Shown here piece by piece: positions 31,546-40,070 of a stretch of DNA of 50,895 nt; positions within the stretch are counted from its first letter, which is position 1; each line of letters starts with the position of its first letter. This DNA is from Ruminococcus sp. (lineage in GTDB: Bacteria > Bacillota > Clostridia > Oscillospirales > Ruminococcaceae): NCBI RefSeq assembly GCF_016287535.1, contig NZ_JAEFAJ010000023.1:1-50895 (forward strand), written 5' to 3'. The notes below the pieces were generated by a model, which worked only from the letters and a program-made list of their open reading frames with translations, was not told the origin of the DNA and did no database searches. The translations under genes were made by a program, and so were the position numbers.

Positions 31546-33927
31546 TCAGAAATCAAGCTCGTCGGTGATACCGATAGTGTTTATATCAGCCGCAACGAAT
31601 TTCTTTGAAGAGAGAGCATAGACATAATCGCCTATATATACAGCACGGTTGAAGGGCTCGGTGTAAAAGGCATACTCATTGCTCTCGTTCAGTATATTGG
31701 TGATATCGCCCTTGAGTACGAATTCACCGTTTTCGTAGCTGAAGAATACATACTGTGACCTTTCGGTATACTCAGCCATCTTGCCCCAGTCAGAAAACGC
31801 ATATCTGCTGTATTCTACCGGAACGCCGATAAGGTTCTTTCCGGGAGCTATGAGCAGGCTTTTTCTCTCGTATACAGCAGGTGAATTATAATATTCTTCC
31901 GACCATTCCGAATTGTTTCCATAGTTATAATTGCTGGGAGAATTGTTCCATGTATATACAGCTTCCGCCTTCAGGTTGTTCGGATCGGAGTTATCGAACA
32001 TAGTCATCCTTATGCCTGTTATCCTGCCGTTCTCGTCGGCGTCCTGACCGAAGCCGAGGAGCAGGCCGTCGCTCCACTGCTGCATATAGGTACTGAAACC
32101 GTTTATCTTGAACTCGTCAAGCACAACAGGGTTTGCAGGATCGCTCAGGTCGACCGCATAGAGAGGATCGGTCTGGCGGAATGTGACCACATAAGCCATA
32201 TTTCCGCTGAAGCTCGCTGATTTCAGTTGCTCGCCGACACCGAGACCGTCTACGCTTCCTATTGTGTTCAGATCCATATCAAGGACGTAAACACGGGTAT
32301 CAGTCCTGATATCCTCATAGGTATAATAGCCTTTTCTTTCTTCGTCTGTTAGATAGTCCCAGAATTCCTTTATGAAATTGCTGTCATCATCGTCGTAGCT
32401 GTGGAAGGTCTTTTTTACTTCTGTATATGTAGCGGCAACGCGGAAGTAACCGTCATACTCGCTCATTGAAAACTGATCCTTGACCTCTCCGTTGATGGTA
32501 GTGCCTGCCATTGGAACGATATCTCCGCCATTTATGGAGATACGGGTGATATCCGTGCGGTAATCCTCGCTCCAATCGGCTGTGTAGAGGTTATCAGCCG
32601 AGCAGTATATGCTTCCGGTGTAGCCGGCGAGAGTCTTGATATCCTTTTCGGCAGGAGCTCCCTCAGCATTCAGGTCAATGCTGCCTATGACAGTATATGA
32701 GAGCCTGTCAGTGCTTCCGAAGCCGCCGGCGGGAAGGAGTATATCCTCCGGAGGTATGATATCATAGCTTTCGGCAAATCCGCAGTAGGGGATATAGTGC
32801 CTTGTATCATCACTGTCCTTGATACGGTCGAAAACAGTGGTGTTGTATGTTGAGGTGAGTAGCATATATCCGTCAGGAGATATCCTTACGTCGCTGTAAC
32901 AGCCGTCCTGTTTGTATACATCTATCAGCTGAGGCTCGTCGCCTGTGGTATAGAAGGCTACAAAGGTGTTCTGGACATTATACCCGATCTCGTCATAGTC
33001 GTCGCTGTAGTAGAGGCCGTATTGATTATTGCTGCATATGACAGCTATCATATCATTGTAGACATACATATCAACAGCTCTGATGTTATAGCCGCTGTTC
33101 TGCATATCAACGGACTCACAGATATCCAGTACAGAGCTGCCTGTGAATTTTCCGTCCTTGACGTCTGCTGTGCGCAGAACGGGGACGGTTTTATAATCCT
33201 CGTCCCTGTCGTTTGCAAGGTAGTATATATGCTTTCCGTCTGTTTTTACGATATCGGCTTCGAGAACGTCCTGTTCCTGATAGTAGGTCTCGGAGTGTTC
33301 GGGGTCCTCTTCCTTTACCGGTTCTTCGGGAGCATCGGTAGTATCCTCAGGAGGGACGGTTTCGGGTTCCGGACCTGGTTCTGTCGTATCCTCGGTTATT
33401 ACAGGAGTTTCGTGCAGCTCACTGTCATAGCCGTTGATACCTTTGATTCTGCCGCTGAGGTTCGTATCTTCTTCATCGAAAGCTCCGGCGGCAACGGTCG
33501 CATCTGCCACTGCTTCCTCCATTATATCATTGGTATAGTAGTATTTCTTCTGTTCCTTTTGGGCTTTTTTTGCAGCCTTATTAAACATTGTATAGATCTG
33601 TTCGTAGTCGGAAGCACCGCTCATGTAGCTTGTAAGCACCTTGCTTTCCGGCTTATCGGTCGCGGGAGCTGTAGTGGTCACATCGCCCTTTTTAACGGGC
33701 ACCGAAGTTTTTATGTCTGTTCCCCTGTTGTTCAGTGTATAGACCGCAGTGCCTCCTATAACTGTGCAGGCGGCAGCTGCTGCTGTGATACGGCCTGCCA
33801 TGGAGATACGGCTTCTCTTTTTCTTTGCTATTTCATTATCGAGCATTATCTTTATATTCTCAGGTTTTAACCTTTCGGGAACAGGAGCGGATTTCATCTG
33901 CTCTCTGAGCTTTTCATCGTTTGTCAT
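31546..33927 (-). CDS. Membrane-anchored beta-propeller protein (PF09826-like), sigma-factor partner
   Basis: The 793-residue protein has a short cytosolic N-terminus (KLREQMKSAPVPERLKPENI), a transmembrane segment (about 43-62), an acidic/Pro linker (about 170-220, with TTEPGPEPE and EEPVKEEDPE) and a large C-terminal beta-propeller domain (VLEADIVKTDGKHIYYLAND onward), as in secreted proteins of the PF09826 group. The start at 33927 has AAAGGAG 8 nt upstream. It follows the ECF-like sigma gene by 20 bp; the short cytosolic tail could bind the sigma factor, making it a candidate anti-sigma sensor. That role is inference. Confidence 0.8.
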   Translation of the reverse strand: MTNDEKLREQMKSAPVPERLKPENIKIMLDNEIAKKKRSRISMAGRITAAAAACTVIGGTAVYTLNNRGTDIKTSVPVKKGDVTTTAPATDKPESKVLTSYMSGASDYEQIYTMFNKAAKKAQKEQKKYYYTNDIMEEAVADATVAAGAFDEEDTNLSGRIKGINGYDSELHETPVITEDTTEPGPEPETVPPEDTTDAPEEPVKEEDPEHSETYYQEQDVLEADIVKTDGKHIYYLANDRDEDYKTVPVLRTADVKDGKFTGSSVLDICESVDMQNSGYNIRAVDMYVYNDMIAVICSNNQYGLYYSDDYDEIGYNVQNTFVAFYTTGDEPQLIDVYKQDGCYSDVRISPDGYMLLTSTYNTTVFDRIKDSDDTRHYIPYCGFAESYDIIPPEDILLPAGGFGSTDRLSYTVIGSIDLNAEGAPAEKDIKTLAGYTGSIYCSADNLYTADWSEDYRTDITRISINGGDIVPMAGTTINGEVKDQFSMSEYDGYFRVAATYTEVKKTFHSYDDDDSNFIKEFWDYLTDEERKGYYTYEDIRTDTRVYVLDMDLNTIGSVDGLGVGEQLKSASFSGNMAYVVTFRQTDPLYAVDLSDPANPVVLDEFKINGFSTYMQQWSDGLLLGFGQDADENGRITGIRMTMFDNSDPNNLKAEAVYTWNNSPSNYNYGNNSEWSEEYYNSPAVYERKSLLIAPGKNLIGVPVEYSRYAFSDWGKMAEYTERSQYVFFSYENGEFVLKGDITNILNESNEYAFYTEPFNRAVYIGDYVYALSSKKFVAADINTIGITDELDF

Positions 33928-33947
33928 AAACATTCTCCTTTCATGGA

Positions 33948-34457
33948 TCATATTTCGGGGGTGAGCTCAAGCCGCAGCTTATGCTTTATCCTTGAAAGCT
34001 TTGAACGCACTGTTGCGGAATTTATACCGCACAGTGATGATATCTCGTCGCTGGTATATCCTCCGAGCACGGACATTGACAGCAGCAGACGGGATTCTTC
34101 GTCCAGCTTTTCCATAGCCTCGCGGAGTTCTACCGATTCGTAGCTGAAGCTGTCGGAAAGCTGAGTATTCTCGTTCAGTTCTTCTGACGGTTCAAAATAT
34201 GTACGCTGCTTTCGTTTTATCTTTGCTGCAAGGATCGTCATTATCCAGCTCCGGAATTTGTCCGGGCTGCGAAGCTTTTTTATGTAGCGAAAAGCGTCAA
34301 GTATCGTATCGCTCACTGCGTCAGCTGCGTCGTGGGTACTTCGCAGGCTGTTCAGGGCGATATGATAAAGATCCTCGTATACGGTGCCGTACAGCCGGGC
34401 AAATGCTTCGGTATCGCCTTTGCCTGCAAGTCTGACATCGTTTGACAGGTCATTCAT
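33948..34457 (-). CDS. ECF-like sigma-70 family RNA polymerase sigma factor
   Basis: The 169-residue protein has the sigma-70 region 2 (GDTEAFARLYGTVYEDLYHIAL, about 16-37, and DAADAVSDTILDAFRYI, about 45-61, the core-binding and -10 recognising part) and region 4 (LDEESRLLLSMSVLGGYTSDEISSLCGINSATVRSKLSRIKHKL, about 115-158, helix-turn-helix). It lacks region 1.1 and 3, as in ECF factors. The ATG at 34457 has AAAGGAGG 6 nt upstream; an earlier start lacks such a site. It is co-directional with the beta-propeller gene 20 bp downstream. Confidence 0.88.
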   Translation of the reverse strand: MNDLSNDVRLAGKGDTEAFARLYGTVYEDLYHIALNSLRSTHDAADAVSDTILDAFRYIKKLRSPDKFRSWIMTILAAKIKRKQRTYFEPSEELNENTQLSDSFSYESVELREAMEKLDEESRLLLSMSVLGGYTSDEISSLCGINSATVRSKLSRIKHKLRLELTPEI

Positions 34458-34641
34458 GCGGATTCCTCCTTTGAATTCGAATTCATAACATATGTGTCCG
34501 CGATGGGATGGTTTGTTGCATGGGGTGTGCAAAACAGTCGTTTTATACAAAAAGCGACATTATCGATTGTTTAATATAACAATGATTTTTCTTTCAACCC
34601 ACAAAAATACCCTTATGGTGGAAAAAATGCAGAAAACTTCA

Positions 34642-34670
34642 TTGACAATTCTTAATAAATAATGTATAAT
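34642..34670 (+). promoter_or_regulatory. Consensus promoter of the hybrid AraC regulator
   Basis: TTGACA and TATAAT match consensus with a 17-bp spacer. The predicted start is near 34677. Confidence 0.88.
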
Positions 34671-34733
34671 TATTGTAAGTTATTAAAGCTATCTGACCAA
34701 AAATATAGATAAATATACCGAGGAGTGGGTATT

Positions 34734-36899
34734 TTGGTAAGAAAAAAACGAATGATCCTCGGCGTTGTTACTGCAGAGGCGAACAGTATCGAGCAGCGTC
34801 AGATCATAAAGGGGATTGCAAGGTTCGCTCAGTGCGTTGGAGTGGATACCATTGTTTTTTCCAACAACTATAACCCTAATGTCAGAGAAAAGGAGCTTTT
34901 CTGCGAAAACAGGATATATGACCTCATACTCTCCGATGAGCTTGACGGTCTTATCGTTATATCCGAATCGTTCGTGAGCGAGGAACTTAAAAAGCTGATC
35001 GCTGATCTGCTTTCAAAGAAGACTATACCTACAGTTATTGTGGGAACTCATGTAGCCGAACTCAATTTCCCGCATTGTATGTTCATAAATACCAGCGACG
35101 AGAACGATATTATGGACCTTACGGATCATCTGGTGGAAAAGCACGGATTCAGGGAGATCGACATAATCACTGGTTACGACTTTATCGAGGCTTCAAATCT
35201 CCGCGTCAGCGGATACAGGAAGTCACTTGAAAAGCACGGCATAGAGTACGATGAGAAACGTGTACACTACGGAAATTACTGGATGAACTCCGGTGAGGAG
35301 CTCGCGGAGCGCTATCACAGCGGAGAGCTGAAGCTGCCTCAGGCGATAGTCTGCGCAAATGACTATATGGCATACGGACTGATAGATAAGTTCGATGAGC
35401 TCGGTATAAAAGTCCCGGAGGACGTTACGGTGGTAGGCTATGAATATGTAGGTGACAGATTCATGCATACGCCGCTTCTTACTACTTATAAGAGAAACCG
35501 TGAGACTATAGGCGAGGACGCGGCAAATATGGTCTACAGCAGCATAAAGGAGAGAGAGTTCCTGTTTGCGCCGCCTCAGGGCGAGATCATCTGCGGTACG
35601 AGCTGTACCTGCGGAGTTGACCGCATACTTTATACTGAGGAGCTGAAAAGCGCCAGAGCAAAAAAGGATTACGATAACTGGAACCTTTTCAATCCTCTCG
35701 ACCAGAAACTCACGGAGTGCCGTACTCTGAACGAGTTCACGGAAATATGCGGAACTTTCCACTGGCAGGTAAGGGGGATCCAGAGCTTCTATCTCTGCCT
35801 TTACAAGAACTGGTACGATACGGACGCTGAACTGAGCGATATTCTCTCGTGCCAGAGCATGGTTAAGTGGGACGATAATACCCCGTTCGATATGCAGAAA
35901 TACAACTTTTCTGCCCTTCTTGCAAGAAATTATGAGCCGGCGGTATACTATTTCAATCCGCTCTTCTTCAATGACAGGCTTTTCGGTTATCTTGTGCTGA
36001 AGTATCACGATCCGGATACCTATGACGATATTTACAGGAACTGGCTGAAATCCGTATCCAACGGACTTGAGTTCCTGAGAATGAAGAATGATATCCAGTA
36101 TCTTACTCAGTGCCAGAACCTTTCAGACCTGCGGGATACCCTTACCGGTATGTATAATGAGACAGGCATGAGAAAGGCTTACCATACTATCGACATCTCA
36201 AAGAATGACAGCACGCTCGTCATGCTTAGAATAGGCATCTCAAATGCGGGCTTCTATGAACTCAACGGCAAGATACCGGCTATAATGGACGCCGCGGAGG
36301 CTGTGAAGCAGTTCTGCGGAAGCAGCGATGTCTGCGGCAGAGTCAACGATAACACCTTTGCCTGCATTATACAGGGCGATGTTGAGGAGGAGCTCCTCGA
36401 AAACAGGCTCAATTCCATAATGCTGCAGCATAACGTATATATAGAGCAGTACGGACTGGATTCATTCGTGCTTGCGGCTGTAAAATGTACGGAAAAATCA
36501 TATACGAAGATGATAGGTATCTGTTCTGAGCTGCTTGCGCAGAGACAGTGCGATCAGATGGAAATGCGTATGCGTCCCCACTATGAGGATATGCTGAGTA
36601 TAAGAAACTATATCTACAGCAATCCCCAGGACAGCTTTGAGTCGGAAAAGCTCCAGAAGCTTTATCCATACAGCGCCGGACATCTGCGTGAGGTATACAA
36701 GAAGTGCTTCGGCGTCAGCATACATAAGGACTGCATAAACGCGCGTATGGCAAAAGCGACCTACTGCCTCATGGTAACTACTCTGAGCATGGCTGAGATC
36801 GCGGAGCAGTGCGGCTATGTAGACAGCAAGTACTTCCTCAGACAGTTCCTTGCAACAGTGGGAGTAACGCCGAACCAGTACCGTAATATGGCTAAATAA
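34734..36899 (+). CDS. LacI-sensor / degenerate GGDEF / AraC hybrid regulator (TTG start)
   Basis: The 721-residue protein has three parts. Residues about 5-285 are a LacI-type periplasmic-binding fold without a LacI helix-turn-helix (RMILGVVTAEANSIEQ; PQAIVCANDYMAYGLIDK; VTVVGYEYVGD). About 465-600 is a GGDEF-like fold (RDTLTGMYNETGM) whose signature is NDNTF (538-542), so it is probably not a diguanylate cyclase. About 610-721 is an AraC-type DNA-binding domain with SMAEIAEQCGYVDSKYFLRQF. Known regulators link sugar binding and AraC domains; the ligand is unknown. TTG at 34734 has GAGGAG 8 nt upstream. Confidence 0.85.
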   Translation: MVRKKRMILGVVTAEANSIEQRQIIKGIARFAQCVGVDTIVFSNNYNPNVREKELFCENRIYDLILSDELDGLIVISESFVSEELKKLIADLLSKKTIPTVIVGTHVAELNFPHCMFINTSDENDIMDLTDHLVEKHGFREIDIITGYDFIEASNLRVSGYRKSLEKHGIEYDEKRVHYGNYWMNSGEELAERYHSGELKLPQAIVCANDYMAYGLIDKFDELGIKVPEDVTVVGYEYVGDRFMHTPLLTTYKRNRETIGEDAANMVYSSIKEREFLFAPPQGEIICGTSCTCGVDRILYTEELKSARAKKDYDNWNLFNPLDQKLTECRTLNEFTEICGTFHWQVRGIQSFYLCLYKNWYDTDAELSDILSCQSMVKWDDNTPFDMQKYNFSALLARNYEPAVYYFNPLFFNDRLFGYLVLKYHDPDTYDDIYRNWLKSVSNGLEFLRMKNDIQYLTQCQNLSDLRDTLTGMYNETGMRKAYHTIDISKNDSTLVMLRIGISNAGFYELNGKIPAIMDAAEAVKQFCGSSDVCGRVNDNTFACIIQGDVEEELLENRLNSIMLQHNVYIEQYGLDSFVLAAVKCTEKSYTKMIGICSELLAQRQCDQMEMRMRPHYEDMLSIRNYIYSNPQDSFESEKLQKLYPYSAGHLREVYKKCFGVSIHKDCINARMAKATYCLMVTTLSMAEIAEQCGYVDSKYFLRQFLATVGVTPNQYRNMAK

Positions 36900-36947
36900 G
36901 GGCGGCAGGTACGTTATGATAATCCTGCCGGATTACAATTTCAGATC

Positions 36948-36992
36948 ACAAAAGCCCGGAAGCTGTTGATGTAACGCTCTCGGGCTTTTTGC
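36948..36992 (+). terminator. Terminator after the hybrid regulator
   Basis: AAAGCCCG / CGGGCTTT with an additional internal AGC/GCT pair, followed by TTTTTG. Another GGCAGG/CCTGCC hairpin precedes it. Confidence 0.8.
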
Positions 36993-37019
36993 TGACAAAA
37001 TAACTGTGCAGGTCAGTGT

Positions 37020-37913
37020 TCAGACTGAGAGCAGAGCGCACACAAAGAACAGACAGGATAAAATAATATGCGGTCTGCATTTTGACACAGCTTCCTGCAG
37101 TGAAAGCTGTCTGCCGAGCACTCTGTAGCCTATTCCGGCAATAACCGGCATGAACACGGCAAAGAGGGAAAGAACTCCCGGCAGGTCGTTTACAAGACTG
37201 AAAATGAATATGATAAGTGAAATGATTTCAAGTATAACGAGTTCAGTGACTAACGATGACAGTGCGCTTTTTCCTGCGGCTTTTTCCTCAGTGCCTGCGC
37301 GGGCAAATATCTCTGCGGCTTTTTCAGCAGCCTCGCTGAAGTTGTCCTGAGTTTCGCCGGATAAAGAGCTGTTCTCAGCTTTGCTTAATGGTCTTGTGCC
37401 GGCAAATATCCCGTCTGATGCTGAATTGTATTGCTTTTCATCTGTTTTGGGATAAGGCAGTATCTCTCTTGAGAGTATGCTGTCTCCCATACTTTTGCGA
37501 GGCTTCCTCTGGGATCTTGCGCTTGCAAATATCGCATCGACCTTTTTCTGCGCCTCGTCATAGCTGAATTTCTGACTTAGAAATTCAGAAGACATGAGAT
37601 ATTCATCTGAGGAGAGGTATTTACCGGGAGCGGCAGTTTCCTGAGTGCCTGTATTGGCGAAGCTTTCTTCTTTATTATAAGTATAATCGTTTTTGGACGG
37701 CAGCGGAGCGGAAAAGGTCTCTTCAGAGGACGTGAAGCTCCTTTTTTTGCGGACTGGTTTTCTCTGAGCCCTTGCGCTGGCAAATATTTCATCTACCCTT
37801 GCTTCTGCTTCCTTATGCCTTTTCTGCTGTTCGGAAAAAGATGTAACTTCACTGTTGTCCGCAGTCTCCGGCGCAGTGTCGCTGAACTCATTGTTACCGT
37901 TAAGCTCCTGCAT
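37020..37913 (-). CDS. Membrane protein with three internal repeats, unknown function
   Basis: I do not recognise a family. The 297-residue protein has a long soluble N-terminal part with three similar segments: EARVDEIFASARAQRKP (about 37-53), AQKKVDAIFASARSQRKP (about 122-139) and EKAAEIFARAGTEEK (about 196-210). Two hydrophobic segments follow (about 222-245, 247-265) plus a third near 280-296. The repeats look like short helical peptides separated by Ser-rich, disordered spacers. No signal peptide is present, so the repeats likely face the cytosol. It has its own consensus promoter. Confidence 0.65.
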   Translation of the reverse strand: MQELNGNNEFSDTAPETADNSEVTSFSEQQKRHKEAEARVDEIFASARAQRKPVRKKRSFTSSEETFSAPLPSKNDYTYNKEESFANTGTQETAAPGKYLSSDEYLMSSEFLSQKFSYDEAQKKVDAIFASARSQRKPRKSMGDSILSREILPYPKTDEKQYNSASDGIFAGTRPLSKAENSSLSGETQDNFSEAAEKAAEIFARAGTEEKAAGKSALSSLVTELVILEIISLIIFIFSLVNDLPGVLSLFAVFMPVIAGIGYRVLGRQLSLQEAVSKCRPHIILSCLFFVCALLSV

Positions 37914-37960
37914 TTTTACCGCCCTCCTTTTTTCAGCTCCTGCCAGAATATGTTACTAAA

Positions 37961-37989
37961 ATTATACATCAAAAAAAATGATGTGTCAA
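37961..37989 (-). promoter_or_regulatory. Consensus promoter with a palindromic spacer
   Basis: TTGACA and TATAAT are separated by 17 bp. The spacer is itself an inverted repeat, CATCA...TGATG around a run of T. It drives the triple-repeat protein gene. Confidence 0.85.
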
Positions 37990-37990
37990 C

Positions 37991-38024
37991 AAAAAGCCGC
38001 AGCACGGAAAATGCTGCGGCTTTT
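37991..38024 (-). terminator. Terminator after the ROK kinase gene
   Basis: GCCGCAGCA / TGCTGCGGC form a stem with T-runs in either direction. It abuts the next promoter by 1 bp. Confidence 0.82.
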
Positions 38025-38100
38025 ATATTGTATTCAGCGGGCGGATAATATCCCCCCTATATGGAAAGCCGAGGACGGCGTTCCATACAATAAGCTTAAA

Positions 38101-39054
38101 TTACTTAGCTTTGCCGAGGAAGGCTGCACCTATGATACCTGCGTCGTTGCCGAGCTTGGCGATGACGATATCGGTATTCTTTTCTGAGTTGCGGGTATAT
38201 ACTTCCTTAGCAACAAGCTCCTTCATGGGCAGGAGAAGAGGATCGCCCTCGTTGCATACGCCGCCGCCGATACAAAGCACGTCGGGCTGGAAGATATTGA
38301 TGGTATTTGTGATACCTGCTGCGAGGTACTTGATGTACTTGTCAACTACAGCCTTTGCGTACTTGTCGCCGGCTCTCATGCAGTCAAAGGAGGTGCGTGC
38401 AGTTATCTTGCCCTTTTCCTTTTCTGACTTTGCCATTACAGAGTCGGGGTGCTCTGCGATAGCTTCCCTTGTCATGCGGATAAGTCCTGTTGCAGAGGAG
38501 TAAGCCTCGAAGCAGCCCTTTCTGCCGCAGGAGCACTGTGCTCCGTCTACCTCGATGACGGTATGTCCTATCTCAGCGCCTGCGAAGTTGGAGCCTGAAT
38601 ATATCTTTCCGTCGATTATTATGCCGCCGCCTACGCCTGTTCCGAGAGTAATGCATACAGCGTTTCTTGCTCCCTTTGCAGCACCTGCTACGAACTCGCC
38701 GTATGCGGCTGCGTTTGCGTCGTTCTCAATAAATACGGGCTTGTCGATAGTCTCCTGTATGTACTTCACCATAGGCGTGTTTTTGAAGCCGAGATTGTTG
38801 GAGTATTCGATAATGCCCTTTTCACTGTTTGCGATACCGGGAGTACCTACGCCTATCCATTCGATCTGGTCCATTGTAAGTTTTGCGTTCTTTACAGCTT
38901 CAACAGCCATTCTCGCCATATCGTCCGCGATCTCTTTTTCGGGGCGGGGACAGTTGGTCTTGGTGCTTGCCTTTGCGATGATGTTGTATTCCTCATCAAC
39001 TACGCCTGCAACGATATTTGTACCGCCCAGGTCGATCCCTACGTAATATTTCAT
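38101..39054 (-). CDS. ROK-family glucokinase
   Basis: The 317-residue kinase has the ROK layout: ATP motif GIDLGGTNIVAGVVD (about 6-20), GVGTPGI, the sugar motif ENDANAAAYGE (about 109-119), LGTGVGGGIIIDGK (about 137-150), catalytic AEIGH (about 158-162) and the zinc-binding CSCGRKGCFE (about 172-181). It phosphorylates glucose, feeding glycolysis or sugar-phosphate pools. It is just downstream of the ManA-like gene (13-bp gap), suggesting a sugar-use operon. Specificity for glucose is the usual case, though other hexoses remain possible. Confidence 0.9.
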   Translation of the reverse strand: MKYYVGIDLGGTNIVAGVVDEEYNIIAKASTKTNCPRPEKEIADDMARMAVEAVKNAKLTMDQIEWIGVGTPGIANSEKGIIEYSNNLGFKNTPMVKYIQETIDKPVFIENDANAAAYGEFVAGAAKGARNAVCITLGTGVGGGIIIDGKIYSGSNFAGAEIGHTVIEVDGAQCSCGRKGCFEAYSSATGLIRMTREAIAEHPDSVMAKSEKEKGKITARTSFDCMRAGDKYAKAVVDKYIKYLAAGITNTINIFQPDVLCIGGGVCNEGDPLLLPMKELVAKEVYTRNSEKNTDIVIAKLGNDAGIIGAAFLGKAK

Positions 39055-39067
39055 TTTTATATCCTCC

Positions 39068-40027
39068 TTATGGAATAGTTGTGATTATCACATCACAATT
39101 TCCTTTTATAGCGTATGCGCCTGTTCCTGCCGGAACAAAAACGCTTGTGCCCATTCTGAGCGGCAGTTTGTAATTGTCTGCGACGAGTTCCCCGCCGCTT
39201 CCGCCTATCATAAGGATATGAGCGAAGGAACTGCTGTCTGCCAAGAATTCTGCTTCCTTGATTATCCTGTGGCGGTTTACTATAAAGTAGTCGCAGTCCG
39301 CAAGGAGCTGAGTGACTACTCCGTCAAGCTCAAGTCCATAGACAGGTCTGCGGTGGTCGGCAGGCTTTGTGTTCGTTACCTCAAGGGCTTTCTCCACATG
39401 GAGCTGTCTCGGCTTTCCGTCAGCGCCCAGTCTGCCGTAGTCGTAAACACGGTATGTGACGTTGGAGCTCTGCTGTATCTCGGCTATGATTATTCCCTTG
39501 CCGATAGCGTGGAGAGTTCCCGGTTCTATGAAGAAAACGTCGCCCTGCTTTACGGGGACGCGGTTTACCTTGTCCATGAGGGTATTTTCCTCCACGGCAC
39601 GGCGAAACTCCTCCTTTGTGAGCTCTTCTTTGAAGCCGTATACCAGCTCTGCGCCGGGTTCTGCCGATATGATATACCACATCTCGGTCTTGCCGTTGTC
39701 ATTTTCGTACTTATGGGCGTATTCGTCATTGGGGTGTACCTGTACCGACAGGTCGTCCCTTGCGTCTATGAGCTTCACCAGTACAGGGAAGCTGCTGCCC
39801 TTTCTGAAGCTGCTTCCCACTGCTTCGGGGTGCAGAGCTGCGAATTCACTGAGCTTCATTCCCTCTGAATCTCCGCTTGCAATGACGGATTCGCCGTCAG
39901 GGTGGCAGCTGAGCTCCCAGCTCTCGGCGAGACGTTCTGTGTCACTTTCCTTGCCGAAGAGTTCACGGAGCTTTGTTCCGCCCCATATATAATCCTTTAC
40001 GGGTGCTTTTAATAAAAATGGTCTCAA
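39068..40027 (-). CDS. manA: Class I mannose-6-phosphate isomerase-like protein (TTG start)
   Basis: The 319-residue protein has the type I phosphomannose isomerase zinc ligands: LSVQVHPND with Gln and His (about 93-101), EMWYI with Glu, and PGTLHAIGKG with His (about 172-181), within a cupin fold. It interconverts mannose-6-phosphate and fructose-6-phosphate, so with ROK kinase it fits hexose entry into glycolysis. I chose TTG at 40027 (AAAGG 8 nt upstream), because longer frames overlap the GH25 gene and lack a ribosome site. Confidence 0.88.
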   Translation of the reverse strand: MRPFLLKAPVKDYIWGGTKLRELFGKESDTERLAESWELSCHPDGESVIASGDSEGMKLSEFAALHPEAVGSSFRKGSSFPVLVKLIDARDDLSVQVHPNDEYAHKYENDNGKTEMWYIISAEPGAELVYGFKEELTKEEFRRAVEENTLMDKVNRVPVKQGDVFFIEPGTLHAIGKGIIIAEIQQSSNVTYRVYDYGRLGADGKPRQLHVEKALEVTNTKPADHRRPVYGLELDGVVTQLLADCDYFIVNRHRIIKEAEFLADSSSFAHILMIGGSGGELVADNYKLPLRMGTSVFVPAGTGAYAIKGNCDVIITTIP

Positions 40028-40070
40028 TTTATTGCCTTTCTTTCTGAAAACACGGATATATCCGCTTTTT

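Noticed and set aside
31463..31621. 52-aa + strand frame with an AAGGAG site, antisense to the end of the beta-propeller gene
   Set aside because: Despite the good RBS, it spans the terminator-like hairpin and is antisense to a clear gene. I keep the hairpin explanation, with moderate confidence.
33022..33870. 282-aa + strand frame
   Set aside because: It is antisense to the beta-propeller gene, low in complexity and lacks start signals; a shadow frame.
35223..36008. 261-aa minus-strand frame
   Set aside because: It lies fully inside the AraC hybrid gene on the other strand, with no promoter or ribosome site.
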